From assembly GCF_003851545.1 (NCBI RefSeq), contig NZ_BHVX01000006.1:62001-126000 (forward strand): a stretch of 64,000 bases of DNA. Direction: 5' to 3'. Positions 16,541 through 26,578 of this stretch are shown here, in pieces; the stretch's first letter is position 1; every line of letters begins with the position of its first letter. This DNA is from Ralstonia sp. SET104 (GTDB taxonomy: Bacteria; Pseudomonadota; Gammaproteobacteria; Burkholderiales; Burkholderiaceae). Under the pieces are notes generated by a model. The model saw only the letters and a list, made by a program, of their open reading frames with translations. It was not told where the DNA came from and made no database searches. Position numbers and translations under genes: made by a program.

Positions 16541-17923
16541 ATGCGTCATCGTCTCCTGCCCGTCGCCGCTGTCCGCGTAGTTGCCGTTTCGGTGCTCGCC
16601 CTTGCCGGGCTGGCCGCGTGCGGGCGAGGCGAACCGTTGGAGGCGCAGGCCGCGGCACCAGAGCCCGCAGCAGCGGCTGCGGCCAAGTCGCAGGCAGCCG
16701 CTGCGCCGGCCTACGAGAAGGCTTTCTACGCAATGCTGATGACGCGCCGGCCCGCAGTACCGGCCATGGCGGCGCTCGGCAAGGCACTGTTTCTGGATCC
16801 CGCGCTGTCAGCCTCCGGCAAGCTGGCTTGCGCGAGCTGCCACAGCCCGACGCACGCGTATGGCCCGTCCAACGACCTGGCTGTGCAGGTCGGTGGCCCC
16901 GGGATGGACAAGACTGGCGTACGCGCGGCACCGTCGCTGCGCTATCTCCAGAAGATGCCCCCGTTCACCGAGCACTTCTACGACAACGACGGCAACGACT
17001 CCGAAGACCAGGGCCCCACCGGCGGCTACACCTGGGACGGCCGCGTGTCCTCCACCCACGATCAGGCGCGCATTCCGTTGCTGTCTGGGCATGAGATGGC
17101 CAACGGCACGCCAGCCAGTGTGGTGGCCAAGCTGCGGACCGTACATGGGGGCCGCCACGCGCAGGCCTTCCGCCAGGTGTTCGGCGCCGACATTCTCGAC
17201 AACGAAGACACGGCGTTCCGCGCTGCGCTCATGGCGTTGGAAGTCTTCCAGCAAACGCCGTCGGAGTTCTATCCGTACGACAGCAAGTACGACGCGTTTT
17301 TGCGCAAGCAGGTCAAGCTGTCGGCGCAGGAGATGCGCGGTCTTCAGGCGTTTGCCGATCCGGCCAAGGGCAACTGCGCTTCGTGCCATGTCAGCGCCAT
17401 CAAGCAGGACGGCGCCTTCCCGGCCTTTACCGATTTCGGCCACATTGCAGTGGGCATTCCTCGTAATCGCGCGCTGGCCGGCAATGCAGACCCGAAGTTC
17501 TTCGATCTGGGCCTGTGCGGCCCCGACCGGACCGACCTGAAGGATCGTGCCGAGTATTGCGGCCGGTTCCGTACGCCATCACTGCGCAATGTGGCGCTGC
17601 GCAAGACCTTCTTCCACAACGGCGCCATCCACTCGCTGGAAGACGCGGTGCGCTTCTACGCCCAGCGCGATACGCAACCGCAAAAGTGGTATCCGCGCAA
17701 GGCGGACGGCACGGTCGACAAGTTTGACGACCTGCCGCCCCAGTACCGCGCCAACGTCAATATGGAGCCCCCGTTTGGCGGCAAGCCCGGTGACAAGCCC
17801 GTGCTGTCCGAGGCTGACGTGCGCGACATCGTTGCCTTCCTCAACACATTGACTGACGGCTACCGCCCTGCGCGGGCAGCATCGTCCGGCGCCAAAAACG
17901 GCAATCGGGTTGCGCAGCGCTGA
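16541..17923 (+). CDS. Di-haem cytochrome c peroxidase / MauG family lipoprotein
   Basis: A 460-residue protein of the bacterial cytochrome c peroxidase/MauG family, working in the periplasm. A lipoprotein-type signal ends at ALAGLAAC (Cys27), then an Ala-rich linker. The two haem c sites are CASCH at about residues 97-101 and 279-283. Further family features are GGPGMDKTGVRAAPSLRYL, TWDGR, and RTPSLRNVALRKTFFHNG. Members reduce hydrogen peroxide or oxidise a partner protein. It faces the AcpA-like gene across a 264-bp divergent region. Whether it is a true peroxidase or a MauG-like modifying enzyme is not resolved. Confidence 0.92.
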   Translation: MRHRLLPVAAVRVVAVSVLALAGLAACGRGEPLEAQAAAPEPAAAAAAKSQAAAAPAYEKAFYAMLMTRRPAVPAMAALGKALFLDPALSASGKLACASCHSPTHAYGPSNDLAVQVGGPGMDKTGVRAAPSLRYLQKMPPFTEHFYDNDGNDSEDQGPTGGYTWDGRVSSTHDQARIPLLSGHEMANGTPASVVAKLRTVHGGRHAQAFRQVFGADILDNEDTAFRAALMALEVFQQTPSEFYPYDSKYDAFLRKQVKLSAQEMRGLQAFADPAKGNCASCHVSAIKQDGAFPAFTDFGHIAVGIPRNRALAGNADPKFFDLGLCGPDRTDLKDRAEYCGRFRTPSLRNVALRKTFFHNGAIHSLEDAVRFYAQRDTQPQKWYPRKADGTVDKFDDLPPQYRANVNMEPPFGGKPGDKPVLSEADVRDIVAFLNTLTDGYRPARAASSGAKNGNRVAQR

Positions 17924-17959
17924 ACAGGCAGCCGAACCCGGCGGCCCGTTTGTTGCAAC

Positions 17960-17984
17960 GCCTTACGCGGGATTCGCGTAAGGC
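17960..17984. terminator. Stem-loop after the peroxidase gene
   Basis: GCCTTACGCG (17960-17969) and CGCGTAAGGC (17975-17984) form a perfect 10-bp stem with a 5-nt loop, 36 bp after the peroxidase stop. There is no T-run, so termination is likely but not certain. Confidence 0.5.
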
Positions 17985-18044
17985 CGTGGGTGTGCTGCGG
18001 TTATCATCGGCGGATTGCGTTTCTGCTGTCTTCTACTTCCCGCT

Positions 18045-19625
18045 ATGACCTGGCTTGCTGACCCGTCCATCTGGATCGGCCTGTTCACCCTGGTGGTGCT
18101 CGAGATTGTTCTCGGCATCGACAACCTCGTTTTCATCGCCATCCTGGTCAACAAGCTGCCGCCGGCGCTGCGCGATCGCGCCCGGATGATCGGGCTGGGC
18201 CTGGCCTTGCTGATGCGCATGGTGCTGCTGGCGGCCATGTCGTGGCTGATCGGGCTTACCAAGCCGCTGCTCACACTGGGGCCGGTCGATCTGTCAGGCC
18301 GCTCCATCATCCTGCTGCTGGGTGGTTTCTTCCTGCTGTTCAAGGCCACGTCCGAACTGCATGAGCGCCTGGATGGTGAACCGCAGGACGAAAGCCATGG
18401 CACCGGCCACGGCAAGTTCTGGAATGTGATCGTGCAGGTGGTCATTCTGGATGCGGTGTTCTCCCTCGACTCTGTGATCACCGCGGTTGGCATGGTCAAC
18501 GATCTGCCGGTGATGATGACGGCCGTGGTGATTGCCATGGGCGCCATGCTGTTTGCCTCGCGTCCGTTGACGGACTTTGTCAATGCGCATCGCACGGTGG
18601 TGGTGCTGTGCCTGAGCTTCCTGTTGATGATCGGCTTCTCGCTCGTTGCAGAGGGGCTGGGCTTTCATATTCCGAAGGGCTATTTGTATGCAGCCATCGG
18701 TTTCTCGATTCTGATCGAGTTCTTCAACCAGGTTGCGCAGCGCAATACCGTGCGCTACGAGCGCCGCCGCCCGCTGCGCGAGCGCACCGCCGATGCCGTG
18801 CTGAGCCTGCTGGGCGAGCGCCGTGGCGCGCCGGCAGATGCCGAATCGCATGAGGCGGCGTCGCACGAGGCTGGCCAGCCCGTGTCCGAAACCGTGTTCC
18901 GCCCCGAAGAGCGCAGCATGGTCAGCGGCGTGCTGGACCTGGCCGAGCGCTCTGTGCGCTCGATCATGACCCCGCGCCACGATATCTCGTGGGTGGATCT
19001 GGACGCTGATGTGGCCGTCACGCGCCAACTTCTGCTGGCCGTGCCGCACAACCAGTTTCCGGTGTGCCGAGGCGGGCTGGACGACCTGGTGGGCGTGGCG
19101 CGCGCCAAGGACTTGATGGGCGATCTCGACACGCGTGGCGCCATCGATGTGGAGCGCAGCGTGAAGCCCGCGCTCAAGGTGTCTGACAGCATCGGCATCC
19201 TGCGCCTGATGGATCAGCTCAAGCGTGCGCGGGGGCGCATGCTGGTGGTGACGGATCCGCTGGACGTGGTGCAGGGCGTGGTGACGCCCATCGACGTGCT
19301 CGAAGCCATTGCGGGTGAATTTCCCGATGAAGACGAGCGTCTGGGCGTGGTCGAAGTCAGCGATGGCTGTTGGGAAGTGGCCGGCGAGGCCGACCTGCGC
19401 CAGCTCGAAGACGTGCTGCACGTGGACTGGCTGCTGGACGAAGGCGGAGGCGCCACGAGCCTGGGCGGCTATCTCTTCAACCAATGGGATCGCCTCCCTG
19501 AAGTGGGCGACACGCTGGTGCGCCACGACCTGCGTTTTTTGATCCTCGAAGCCGCCAGCCGCCGCATCGTGCGGGTGCGCATCGAGCGCATGGAAGAGGT
19601 AACGGCGCCCGAGGCGGAAGCCTAA
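18045..19625 (+). CDS. TerC-family membrane protein with CBS and CorC_HlyC domains
   Basis: A 526-residue inner-membrane protein of the YegH/YoaE architecture. A TerC domain with about seven helices fills residues 1-235 ([40 protein letters not shown] with the conserved acidic residues). A cytoplasmic CBS pair follows (about 285-410, [15 protein letters not shown]), then a CorC_HlyC transporter-associated domain (about 435-515). TerC-related proteins are linked to metal ion export and metal loading of exported enzymes. The frame opens at a TTG at 18015, but the ATG at 18045 fits the family start. Its stop overlaps that of the converging EamA gene by 4 bp. Confidence 0.9.
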   Translation: MTWLADPSIWIGLFTLVVLEIVLGIDNLVFIAILVNKLPPALRDRARMIGLGLALLMRMVLLAAMSWLIGLTKPLLTLGPVDLSGRSIILLLGGFFLLFKATSELHERLDGEPQDESHGTGHGKFWNVIVQVVILDAVFSLDSVITAVGMVNDLPVMMTAVVIAMGAMLFASRPLTDFVNAHRTVVVLCLSFLLMIGFSLVAEGLGFHIPKGYLYAAIGFSILIEFFNQVAQRNTVRYERRRPLRERTADAVLSLLGERRGAPADAESHEAASHEAGQPVSETVFRPEERSMVSGVLDLAERSVRSIMTPRHDISWVDLDADVAVTRQLLLAVPHNQFPVCRGGLDDLVGVARAKDLMGDLDTRGAIDVERSVKPALKVSDSIGILRLMDQLKRARGRMLVVTDPLDVVQGVVTPIDVLEAIAGEFPDEDERLGVVEVSDGCWEVAGEADLRQLEDVLHVDWLLDEGGGATSLGGYLFNQWDRLPEVGDTLVRHDLRFLILEAASRRIVRVRIERMEEVTAPEAEA

Positions 19626-20527
19626 GACGCCGTTGACGCGGGTGTCGGCGTGCGCGCCAAGCCGAGGCTCAACACGGCGGCCAGCACGCACGCAATGCCG
19701 CCCACCTGGCGCGTGGTGATGGCCTCGCCGAGCAGCGCTGCCGCAAACACCACCGCTGCCACCGGCGCCAGCGCGGTGAAGAGCGATGCCTCTGCGCCGC
19801 TCACGCGCGCGGCCCCGGCATACCAGAGCACAAAACCACCGACTGTCGGCACGATGGCGTAGTACGCCACTGCGGCCAGCGCGTGCGTTGTCTGCGCAGA
19901 GGCATGCAACTGCCATGGCGCTTCCCACAGCGCGGGCAGCAGCGCCGTCATCAAGCCGAATGCGCTCATCAATGCCGACAGCGCCAGCGGCGGCACCGGC
20001 GTGCGTAGCCGCTTGTTGAGCAGGATGAACAGGCCCTCGCACAGCACCGCACCCATCACCAGCAGATTGCCCAACAACGCATGCGCTGCGTTGCCGCCCG
20101 GCTGGAACGCAATCGCCAGCACGCCCGCCGTGGCCAGCGCAATCGCGCCCAGCACCGCGCGCCCAGGCCGCTCACCCAGCAGCACGATGGCAATGAGCGC
20201 CGACACCACCGGCAGCGTCCCGATGATCACGCCCGCATTGGCCGCCGAGGTATGCCGCAACCCCGAAATCAGTAGCGTCGTGTAGCCCACGCTGCCGGCC
20301 GCCGCTTGCAGGAACAGCAACCCCCATGCGCCGGGTGAGAGCACCGGCCAGCGCGCGCCCGTTATGCGCATCGCGATGAGGAACAGGGGCAGCGCCAGTG
20401 CAAAGCGCAGCGCCGTCGCTGTGAATGGCGGCAAGCCTGCCGCGATGATCTTGCTGGCCGCTACTGTGCTGCCCACCAGCACCATCGCCAGGGCAAGGTA
20501 GAGACAACCTTCGCGTCGTTTGGACAT
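19622..20527 (-). CDS. EamA/DMT-superfamily transporter
   Basis: A 301-residue inner-membrane protein with ten hydrophobic segments and two EamA repeats ([36 protein letters not shown] early, and [26 protein letters not shown] late). Members export amino acids or other metabolites. The ATG at 20527 is preceded by AGGAT. The AraC-type gene at 20612-21394 lies upstream in the same direction (84-bp gap) and is the natural candidate regulator. The substrate is unknown. Confidence 0.87.
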   Translation of the reverse strand: MSKRREGCLYLALAMVLVGSTVAASKIIAAGLPPFTATALRFALALPLFLIAMRITGARWPVLSPGAWGLLFLQAAAGSVGYTTLLISGLRHTSAANAGVIIGTLPVVSALIAIVLLGERPGRAVLGAIALATAGVLAIAFQPGGNAAHALLGNLLVMGAVLCEGLFILLNKRLRTPVPPLALSALMSAFGLMTALLPALWEAPWQLHASAQTTHALAAVAYYAIVPTVGGFVLWYAGAARVSGAEASLFTALAPVAAVVFAAALLGEAITTRQVGGIACVLAAVLSLGLARTPTPASTAS

Positions 20528-20611
20528 ATCGCATCCTGCATGTGTGGAAACCGCAGGATGGGCGCACACGGTGCGCGCGTCTTGAACGAAATTGCAGCGA
20601 GTGCGGTTTAG

Positions 20612-21394
20612 CTAGCGCGCCGCCGCCACCATGCCCGGCGATACGCCGTACTTGCGTACGAACTGGCGCGTCATGTGGCTCTGGTCGGCAAAGCCGCACG
20701 CGGCCGCCACTTCCGCCAACGGCTGGCCCTGCACGATCAGCCTGCGTGCAAGGGCCACGCGCCGTTGCACCTGATAAGCGTGCGGGGTGAGGCCGGTTGC
20801 GCGGGCAAAACCGCGCAACACCTGGAAGCGGCTCAAGCCGGTTTCGTGCGCGAGGTCGAGCAGGGAGATGGTGGCAGCCGGGTCGTCGTCGATGCGGGTG
20901 CGGGCGTGCCGGATGGCATCGGGGGCCTCGTCTGCGCGGTGGTTGGCGGCGTGCAGCGCGTCTGCCAGCACGCAGAGCAGCAGTTGCTCGCGCAGCAGCG
21001 CATCGCTTTGGGCGGCGGGCGCCGTCATCTGCGCAAACAGCAGGCGGACGCTGCGAGCGAGGTTCGCGTGGTGGATGACGGGATGGTCAAATTCGGCGTT
21101 GCCGTGGTGGCGCGGGCGCAAGTCCCTCGCCAAGCCGGCGACCACGCCGGGGTCGAGGTAAAGCATGCGCCACGCGCGGCCGGCATCGCCGATTGGTGTG
21201 CCATCGTGCACTTCAAGCGGGTTGACCGTGATGACGTCGCCCGCGCTGGCTTGCACCATGCCCCGTCCGCTGAATGACTTCTGCGCGCCGCGATCCACGA
21301 TGCCAATGCCGAATTGCCCGTGTGTATGGCGGGGGAACGTGCGGCCGGAATCTGCGGCAACGGCCTGCACGCCGCCCATGGCACAGCGATGCAT
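20612..21394 (-). CDS. AraC-family transcriptional regulator
   Basis: About 260 residues. The N-terminal cupin-like sensing domain has HTHGQFGIGIVDRGAQKSF and GDVITVNPLEVHDG; the C-terminal ~100 residues hold the double helix-turn-helix (DLAHETGLSRFQVLRGFARATGLTPHAYQ, then AAACGFADQSHMTRQFVRKYGVSPG). It belongs to the group often found beside EamA or LysE exporters and probably controls the exporter downstream. No convincing ribosome site precedes the ATG at 21394; the frame is open to 21592, so the N-terminus is uncertain. Confidence 0.87.
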   Translation of the reverse strand: MHRCAMGGVQAVAADSGRTFPRHTHGQFGIGIVDRGAQKSFSGRGMVQASAGDVITVNPLEVHDGTPIGDAGRAWRMLYLDPGVVAGLARDLRPRHHGNAEFDHPVIHHANLARSVRLLFAQMTAPAAQSDALLREQLLLCVLADALHAANHRADEAPDAIRHARTRIDDDPAATISLLDLAHETGLSRFQVLRGFARATGLTPHAYQVQRRVALARRLIVQGQPLAEVAAACGFADQSHMTRQFVRKYGVSPGMVAAAR

Positions 21395-21630
21395 TGAGAA
21401 CGCGGGCCGGCGGGGCAAGGGCGGCTCCTTGTGAGGGCGGAATGCGAGATGAGCGGGTGTGCGGCGTGGCAGCAGCATACGCCTTCTTCGCATTTCGCTC
21501 ATTTTTCGCGCGCAAGCGGTTGGTATGCTGGCGTTTTTTCGGCAGCACGCCCGGTAAGATGAGGCCGCGCCTGCCTCGGGCAGTGCGAGCATCGCTCCCG
21601 CCGGCGGCGCCAGGCCGTCCTGACTGATCC

Positions 21631-23199
21631 ATGCGCCCGTCTTTCGGTATCACCTCCAAGCTGTTCGTTGCGTTGTTCATGCTGAGCATCGTCGTTGCGC
21701 TCGCTATGGGCGCGGCGGTGCGCTGGCGCTTTGACGCCAACTTTCTCGACTACGTGAACGCGCGCGAAGCCGAGCGCATGGCTGCGCTCGCGCAGGGGGT
21801 CGAGGCGGCCTACGCGCAGCACGGCAACTGGGATTTCCTGCGCAACGATCGCGGGGCGTGGTTCCGCCTGTTGCGCCGCGAGAGCGCGCATGCCCGCGCC
21901 AACGGCATGGGGGGCGACCGCCCCGAGCCGCAAGCGGGCCGCCGCTTTGGCCCGTTCCCGCCCGGCATGGACCATGACATGCCAGCGCCATCCGGTCCGC
22001 CATCCGGTCCGCCACCGGGTCCGCCACCCGCTGGCACCCTGCCGCCGCATCCGCCCGGCGAGCCGCCGATGCCGCATTCGCCGATCTGGCTGCTCGATGC
22101 CGGGCGCAACGTCATCATCGGAGAGGGCCCGCCGCTCGGGCCCAACGCGCAGTGGCACGAACTGCACCATAACGGCCAGACCGTCGGCTGGCTGGCCATG
22201 CCGCCGCGCATGCGCGTGCCCGAAGGCGCAGACCAGGCCTTCCAGGCGCAGCAATTGCGCGCCACGTGGATCATTGCCGGGCTGTCGGTCCTGCTGGCGG
22301 CGTTGGTGGCCGTGCTGCTCGCGCGCGGTCTGCTGGCCCCGATGCGCCGGTTGACCGAGGCCGCGCGCCGCATGGCCGACGGCGACTACGCCACCCGCGT
22401 CGACGTGCATTCGCGCGACGAACTCGGTGGCCTCGCGGCCGACTTCAACCACCTCGCCACCTCGCTGGAAGCCAACCAGAAGATGCGCCGTCAGCTCACG
22501 GCGGACATCTCGCACGAGCTGCGCACGCCCCTGGCCGTGCTGCGTGGCGAGCTGGAGGCGCTGGAAGATGGCGTGCGGCCGCTGAGCGCCACCTCGCTTG
22601 CCTCCTTGCAGGCGGAGGTGGCGACGCTCAGCAAGCTCATCGATGATTTATACGAACTCTCGCTGGCTGACGTGGGCGCGCTCGCCTTTCACATGGAGCC
22701 GCTGGATCTGGCCGATACCGTATGCAGCGCTGTGCAGGGCTTTACACCGCGCCTGATGGAAAAGCGCATCGCGCTGCAACTGGATGTGCCGGCAGCGCCA
22801 TCGCACGCAACGCTGATCAGTGGGGATCCGCAGCGCCTGCGCCAGGTCATGCAGAACCTGCTGGAGAACACGCTGCGCTATACCGACGCCGGCGGCACGC
22901 TGCGTGTGCACATCCACCAGGACGGTGACTGGCAGCAGATCGACGTGCAGGACAGCGCGCCGGGCGTGCCCGAGGCGATGCTCCCGCGCATCTTCGACCG
23001 CCTGTTCCGTGTCGATGCCTCGCGCAGCCGTGCGCAGGGCGGGGCTGGCCTGGGCCTGAGCCTGTGCCAGACCATCGTCGCCGCGCACGGCGGCACCATT
23101 GAAGCCAAACCTTCGCCGCTGGGCGGGCTTTGGATTGCTATCCGCCTGCCCATTCTTGATGTGCTTGACCCGCTAGCCGACCATGATTCTGATCATTGA
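21631..23199 (+). CDS. baeS: BaeS-type sensor histidine kinase
   Basis: A 522-residue membrane histidine kinase. Helices lie at about residues 9-30 and 210-232, framing a periplasmic sensor. Then come HAMP ([26 protein letters not shown]), HisKA with [24 protein letters not shown], and an ATPase domain ([39 protein letters not shown]). The kinase core closely resembles BaeS of envelope stress. The sensor is unusual: about residues 107-155 are Pro/Gly/His/Met-rich with short repeats ([15 protein letters not shown]). The gene overlaps the response regulator by 17 bp and precedes a Spy-like gene. The signal is probably an envelope or metal stress, which is inference. Confidence 0.92.
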   Translation: MRPSFGITSKLFVALFMLSIVVALAMGAAVRWRFDANFLDYVNAREAERMAALAQGVEAAYAQHGNWDFLRNDRGAWFRLLRRESAHARANGMGGDRPEPQAGRRFGPFPPGMDHDMPAPSGPPSGPPPGPPPAGTLPPHPPGEPPMPHSPIWLLDAGRNVIIGEGPPLGPNAQWHELHHNGQTVGWLAMPPRMRVPEGADQAFQAQQLRATWIIAGLSVLLAALVAVLLARGLLAPMRRLTEAARRMADGDYATRVDVHSRDELGGLAADFNHLATSLEANQKMRRQLTADISHELRTPLAVLRGELEALEDGVRPLSATSLASLQAEVATLSKLIDDLYELSLADVGALAFHMEPLDLADTVCSAVQGFTPRLMEKRIALQLDVPAAPSHATLISGDPQRLRQVMQNLLENTLRYTDAGGTLRVHIHQDGDWQQIDVQDSAPGVPEAMLPRIFDRLFRVDASRSRAQGGAGLGLSLCQTIVAAHGGTIEAKPSPLGGLWIAIRLPILDVLDPLADHDSDH

Positions 23200-23842
23200 A
23201 GACGAACCCAAGCTGGCCGCGTTGATGACTGACTATCTGCGCGCCGCTCACTACGAGACCGAGTGCCTGGCCGATGGCACGCACGCCGCGCAGCGCATTC
23301 GAGAGACCATGCCCGAACTCGTGCTGCTCGACCTGATGCTGCCCGGCAAGGACGGCCTGGAAATCTGCCGCGAGGTGCGCGCATTCAGCGAGGTGCCCAT
23401 CGTCATGGTGACGGCGCGCGTGGAAGAGATCGACCGCCTGCTCGGCCTTGAGCTTGGCGCCGACGACTACGTCTGCAAGCCCTTCAGCCCGCGCGAACTG
23501 GTGGCGCGCATCAAGACCATCCTGCGCCGTGTGCAGCGCGCCGGCGGTTTGCCGGAAAGCGCCTTGCAGATTGACGGCGCTGCCTATGCCGCCACGCTGC
23601 GCGGCCAGCGCCTCGACCTCACGCCAGTGGAGTTTCGCCTGCTGGCCGCGCTGGCGGGGGCGCCGGGGCGGATTCTGTCGCGCTCGAACCTGCTTGAGCA
23701 GATCTACGACGACCACCGCATCGTGACCGATCGCACGATCGATACGCACATCAAGAACCTGCGCCGCAAGATGGAGCAGGTGAGCGCGGGCACCGACATG
23801 ATCCACTCCGTCTACGGCGTGGGTTATCGACTCGACGCCTGA
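23183..23842 (+). CDS. baeR: BaeR-type OmpR-family response regulator
   Basis: A 219-residue response regulator. The receiver has the acidic pair in [14 protein letters not shown], the phospho-acceptor Asp in [13 protein letters not shown] and Lys in [12 protein letters not shown]. The C-terminal winged helix has [24 protein letters not shown] and [16 protein letters not shown]. It starts inside the 3' end of the kinase gene, so the two are co-translated. The Spy-like gene 105 bp downstream is a likely target, as in the Bae system. Confidence 0.94.
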   Translation: MILIIEDEPKLAALMTDYLRAAHYETECLADGTHAAQRIRETMPELVLLDLMLPGKDGLEICREVRAFSEVPIVMVTARVEEIDRLLGLELGADDYVCKPFSPRELVARIKTILRRVQRAGGLPESALQIDGAAYAATLRGQRLDLTPVEFRLLAALAGAPGRILSRSNLLEQIYDDHRIVTDRTIDTHIKNLRRKMEQVSAGTDMIHSVYGVGYRLDA

Positions 23843-23947
23843 GGTTCAAGAAAACTCCTCTGTTTGCCCACCGTTGGTGCAGCGTCGATGGCTACAGTGG
23901 GCGTATGGCTGGTACGTCCGGTCGACGATCTCATCAGGAGCCTCATC

Positions 23948-24547
23948 ATGATTGCTGTGACTTCTCGCCGCCTGGCTGGCGTTGCTGCCGGGCTTTTGCT
24001 TTCGTGCGCCGCACTGGCGCAGACTGCCGCGCCCGGTGCGGTGCCGCTATCACCCATGCCGCCCACGTCACCACACGGTCCGGGCATGATGGGCTGTGGC
24101 CCCGGCCCCGGTTTTGGCCCCGCTGGCCCCGGCGGCCCAAATGGACCCGCTGGCCCCGGTGGCCCGCGTGGCATGGGGCCGCATCATGGCGGCGCGTTCT
24201 TCCTGCACGGTCTGAAGCTGAGCGAAGCGCAACGCGACAAAGTGTTCGCCATTGAATATGCGCAGATGCCCGAAGCGCGCGAGCAGCACAAGGCCATCGA
24301 GCATGCCCGTCGCGATCTGCATCTGATGGTGGTGTCTGGCCAGTATGACGAGGCGCGTGCGCGCGCCTTGACTGAATCACTGGGCCGCGCCGTGGCCCGC
24401 GAAGCGCAATTGCGTGCGCAGGCCAGCGCCAGGATCATGCAGGTGCTCACGCCGGAACAGCGCAAGCAGGTCGGCGAGCGAGAAGCCCAGCGCGTGGCCG
24501 AACTTGAGCCCGGCGAAAGCGGGCTCGAACCGGTGCCGACGATGTAA
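23948..24547 (+). CDS. Spy/CpxP-like periplasmic protein with LTxxQ motifs
   Basis: A 199-residue exported protein. A signal peptide ends near ALAQTAAPG. A Gly/Pro/Met/His-rich segment follows (about residues 40-80, FGPAGPGGPNGPAGPGGPRG), then a helical domain with two LTxxQ-type motifs, KLSEAQRDKVF and VLTPEQRKQVG, as in Spy and CpxP. These are periplasmic chaperones or stress sensors induced by Bae or Cpx systems. The ATG at 23948 follows CAGGAG and starts the signal peptide; upstream in-frame codons lack one. It lies directly after baeSR and is likely under their control. The collagen-like Gly-Pro tract is unusual for this family. Confidence 0.85.
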   Translation: MIAVTSRRLAGVAAGLLLSCAALAQTAAPGAVPLSPMPPTSPHGPGMMGCGPGPGFGPAGPGGPNGPAGPGGPRGMGPHHGGAFFLHGLKLSEAQRDKVFAIEYAQMPEAREQHKAIEHARRDLHLMVVSGQYDEARARALTESLGRAVAREAQLRAQASARIMQVLTPEQRKQVGEREAQRVAELEPGESGLEPVPTM

Positions 24548-24564
24548 GCAGCGGTCTGCCGCAC

Positions 24565-25005
24565 CTAGCGGTAGACCACCACCGGCACGTGCGCGTAGGT
24601 CAGCACCTTGCGCGTCTCGTTGCCGATCAGCAGTCGCCCCATCAGGCTGCGGTGCCCGTGCGATGCCATGAAAATGACATCGCATGCGTGCCGCTTCGCC
24701 GCATCCAGGATGCCCAGATAGGGCTCGGGAAATTGCGATACATCGCTGTCGAACTGCACGCCTTCTTCCTGGGCACGCTCCGCGATGTGCTCGATACAGT
24801 CCTTCGCGTAGCCCTGCACCGTTTCCATGTAGTGCGCATGCGGACACTCGCCCACACCGGCCGAATAGGCCAGGTTGGGGAATTCTTCGATGCAGGTGTA
24901 GGCGGTCAGGCGGCAACCGGTGGCACGCGCCAGCTTGAGTGCGCCTTCGATGGACTTGCGGCACTGTTCGGAGCCATCGGTCGGCAAGAGGATATGGGTA
25001 AACAT
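24565..25005 (-). CDS. Universal stress protein, UspA family
   Basis: A 146-residue single-domain Usp protein (MFTHILLPTDGSEQCRKSIEGAL start, VIFMASHGHRSLMGRLLIGNETRKVLTYAHVPVVVYR end). The G-2x-G-9x-G-(S/T/N) type ATP-binding segment is visible as GRLLIGNETRKV, with partial agreement. A good GGAGA precedes the ATG at 25005; a second in-frame ATG at 25017 is possible. It converges with the Spy-like gene and follows an AraC regulator on the same strand. The role is general stress survival by family. Confidence 0.9.
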   Translation of the reverse strand: MFTHILLPTDGSEQCRKSIEGALKLARATGCRLTAYTCIEEFPNLAYSAGVGECPHAHYMETVQGYAKDCIEHIAERAQEEGVQFDSDVSQFPEPYLGILDAAKRHACDVIFMASHGHRSLMGRLLIGNETRKVLTYAHVPVVVYR

Positions 25006-25155
25006 GGCAGTCTCCATGGGGAACCCAACTCCACGTTACTGCGCGCGCCAATGCACCTCTATCGTGGAAAACGCTAGTCCGGCGCAGCTTGCCGGCCGAT
25101 TGGGGGTGATCGCGCGATGTACGGTCGTTCGGTTATTGACGTGGCAGATTGCGGC

Positions 25156-26079
25156 TTACGCGCGTTGCCAAGCCTGCCGGTAACGAGATGGCGACGCGCC
25201 CAGTTGCATGCCGAAGCGCCGGCTGAAATGGCTCGCGCTGGCAAAGCCGCAGCGCTCGGCAATCGTCGCCAGCGGCAGGGTGGTTGTGCGCAGCAGCGTT
25301 TGCGCACGCGCCATGCGCTGCTGCATTACCCACTCATGCGGCGCCACGCCGAACGACGCACGAAACATCCGCGCGAAATGGAATTCCGACAGGTTCGCTT
25401 CGGCCGCCAACTGTCCGAGCGATAGCGATAGCGGCAGATGCAGCTCGGCATCGATGCGGGCGGCAATGCGTCGGCACACATGCGGCGCGAGCCCGCCGCG
25501 CACGGCCAGCGCACGCGTGCGGCCCTGTGTCTGCACGAGATACGACAGCGTGTCGTTTGCCAGCGCGTTGGCGCGCATGCGGTCGTCCGGGTCGCTCCAT
25601 TCGAGCTGGGCGATGTTCGCGCAGGCCTGTGCGAGATGTACGTCTTCGATGAAGGTGCGGTCGTGCAGCGTGAACAGGCGGGGCTCTGCATCGAGCAGGC
25701 GCACGGCGTGCCCGGCCAGCGCGTCGGGCGCGAAATACAGATGAACGAAGCGCATCGGCTGCTCGATGACCCAGCTCGATTGATGCTCGGCCGGCAGCAT
25801 GCACACGCGCCCTGGCGCGCCGAACAGGTTGGGCAGATCCTGCCGGTGCGTGGTGTAACCGCCCTGCAGATAGACCGACAGCGTGTGGTGCCCAGGCTGG
25901 GTATAGCGCGCCTCGTCGTGTTCGTTGCGCCAGATGGCGGCCGTGACGCCGTCGCCCAGATTCGCAACGCGCTCGAGCGACGCGCGCGAGCCGCGTGCGA
26001 GCGTGCCGAAGACGCTTGCGTCTGCGGTGACGCGAGGGTCAGCAGCTTGAGACGAGGGAGAAGTGGGGGCGCGGCGCAC
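25156..26079 (-). CDS. AraC-family transcriptional regulator
   Basis: A 307-residue regulator with a ~190-residue N-terminal sensing region (YTQPGHHTLSVYLQGGYTTHR) and a C-terminal AraC DNA-binding domain (LGQLAAEANLSEFHFARMFRASFGVAPHEWVMQQRM, then TIAERCGFASASHFSRRFGMQLGASPSRYRQ). The annotated start is a GTG at 26079 without a clear ribosome site, so the first residues are uncertain. There is no obvious target operon; its neighbours are a universal stress gene downstream and two small exported proteins upstream. Confidence 0.87.
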   Translation of the reverse strand: MRRAPTSPSSQAADPRVTADASVFGTLARGSRASLERVANLGDGVTAAIWRNEHDEARYTQPGHHTLSVYLQGGYTTHRQDLPNLFGAPGRVCMLPAEHQSSWVIEQPMRFVHLYFAPDALAGHAVRLLDAEPRLFTLHDRTFIEDVHLAQACANIAQLEWSDPDDRMRANALANDTLSYLVQTQGRTRALAVRGGLAPHVCRRIAARIDAELHLPLSLSLGQLAAEANLSEFHFARMFRASFGVAPHEWVMQQRMARAQTLLRTTTLPLATIAERCGFASASHFSRRFGMQLGASPSRYRQAWQRA

Positions 26080-26137
26080 GCGTCGATGTTACCAACGATG
26101 GCAGCGTGATGCGCGCGCAAAGGGTGGGGCAGAAACG

Positions 26138-26578
26138 CTATCCGCCGCAGAGCTGACGTGCAACTTCATTCGCTAGGCCGACGCTGTCCACGCGTTGCCA
26201 GCCGGCATCGTTGGCGTGCTGCTTTTCGCTGACGGTCAGCGCACCCTGATACAGCTTGGCTCGCGAGACCGAGAACTGCCGGGTGCGGCAGTCGACGGTA
26301 TACAGAAAGTCGGCCATGTCGCCGCGAAATGCGCCGAACATGCGCTGCAATGAACGCATGCCCGCGCGGTTGGACGCTTCCACGCGCACCCAGGCGCTCA
26401 CCGGGCCGCTGGGCATGCGCTGGATGCTGCCCACATCGAGCGAGGTATAGCTGTCTGGTTGGTCGGGGAGTGTGATCCAGCGTTCCGCGCCCGTGGCCTG
26501 AATGGACAACACAGGCAGTATCGCCGCCGCTGCCAGCATGCCGGCCATGACACGGCGGGCGAAGACGAAAAGCGTCAT
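26138..26578 (-). CDS. Small exported protein, surface-adhesin-E-like
   Basis: A 146-residue protein with an N-terminal signal (VMAGMLAAAAILPVLSIQATGAE). The mature part resembles the surface-adhesin protein E family: WITLPDQPDSYTSLD, a central WVRVEASNRAG strand, a DCRTRQFSV segment and a C-terminal LANEVARQLCGG with a paired Cys. The role is unknown. The ATG overlaps the stop of the upstream gene in an ATGA, so the two are translationally coupled. The resemblance is read by eye and is moderate. Confidence 0.7.
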   Translation of the reverse strand: MTLFVFARRVMAGMLAAAAILPVLSIQATGAERWITLPDQPDSYTSLDVGSIQRMPSGPVSAWVRVEASNRAGMRSLQRMFGAFRGDMADFLYTVDCRTRQFSVSRAKLYQGALTVSEKQHANDAGWQRVDSVGLANEVARQLCGG

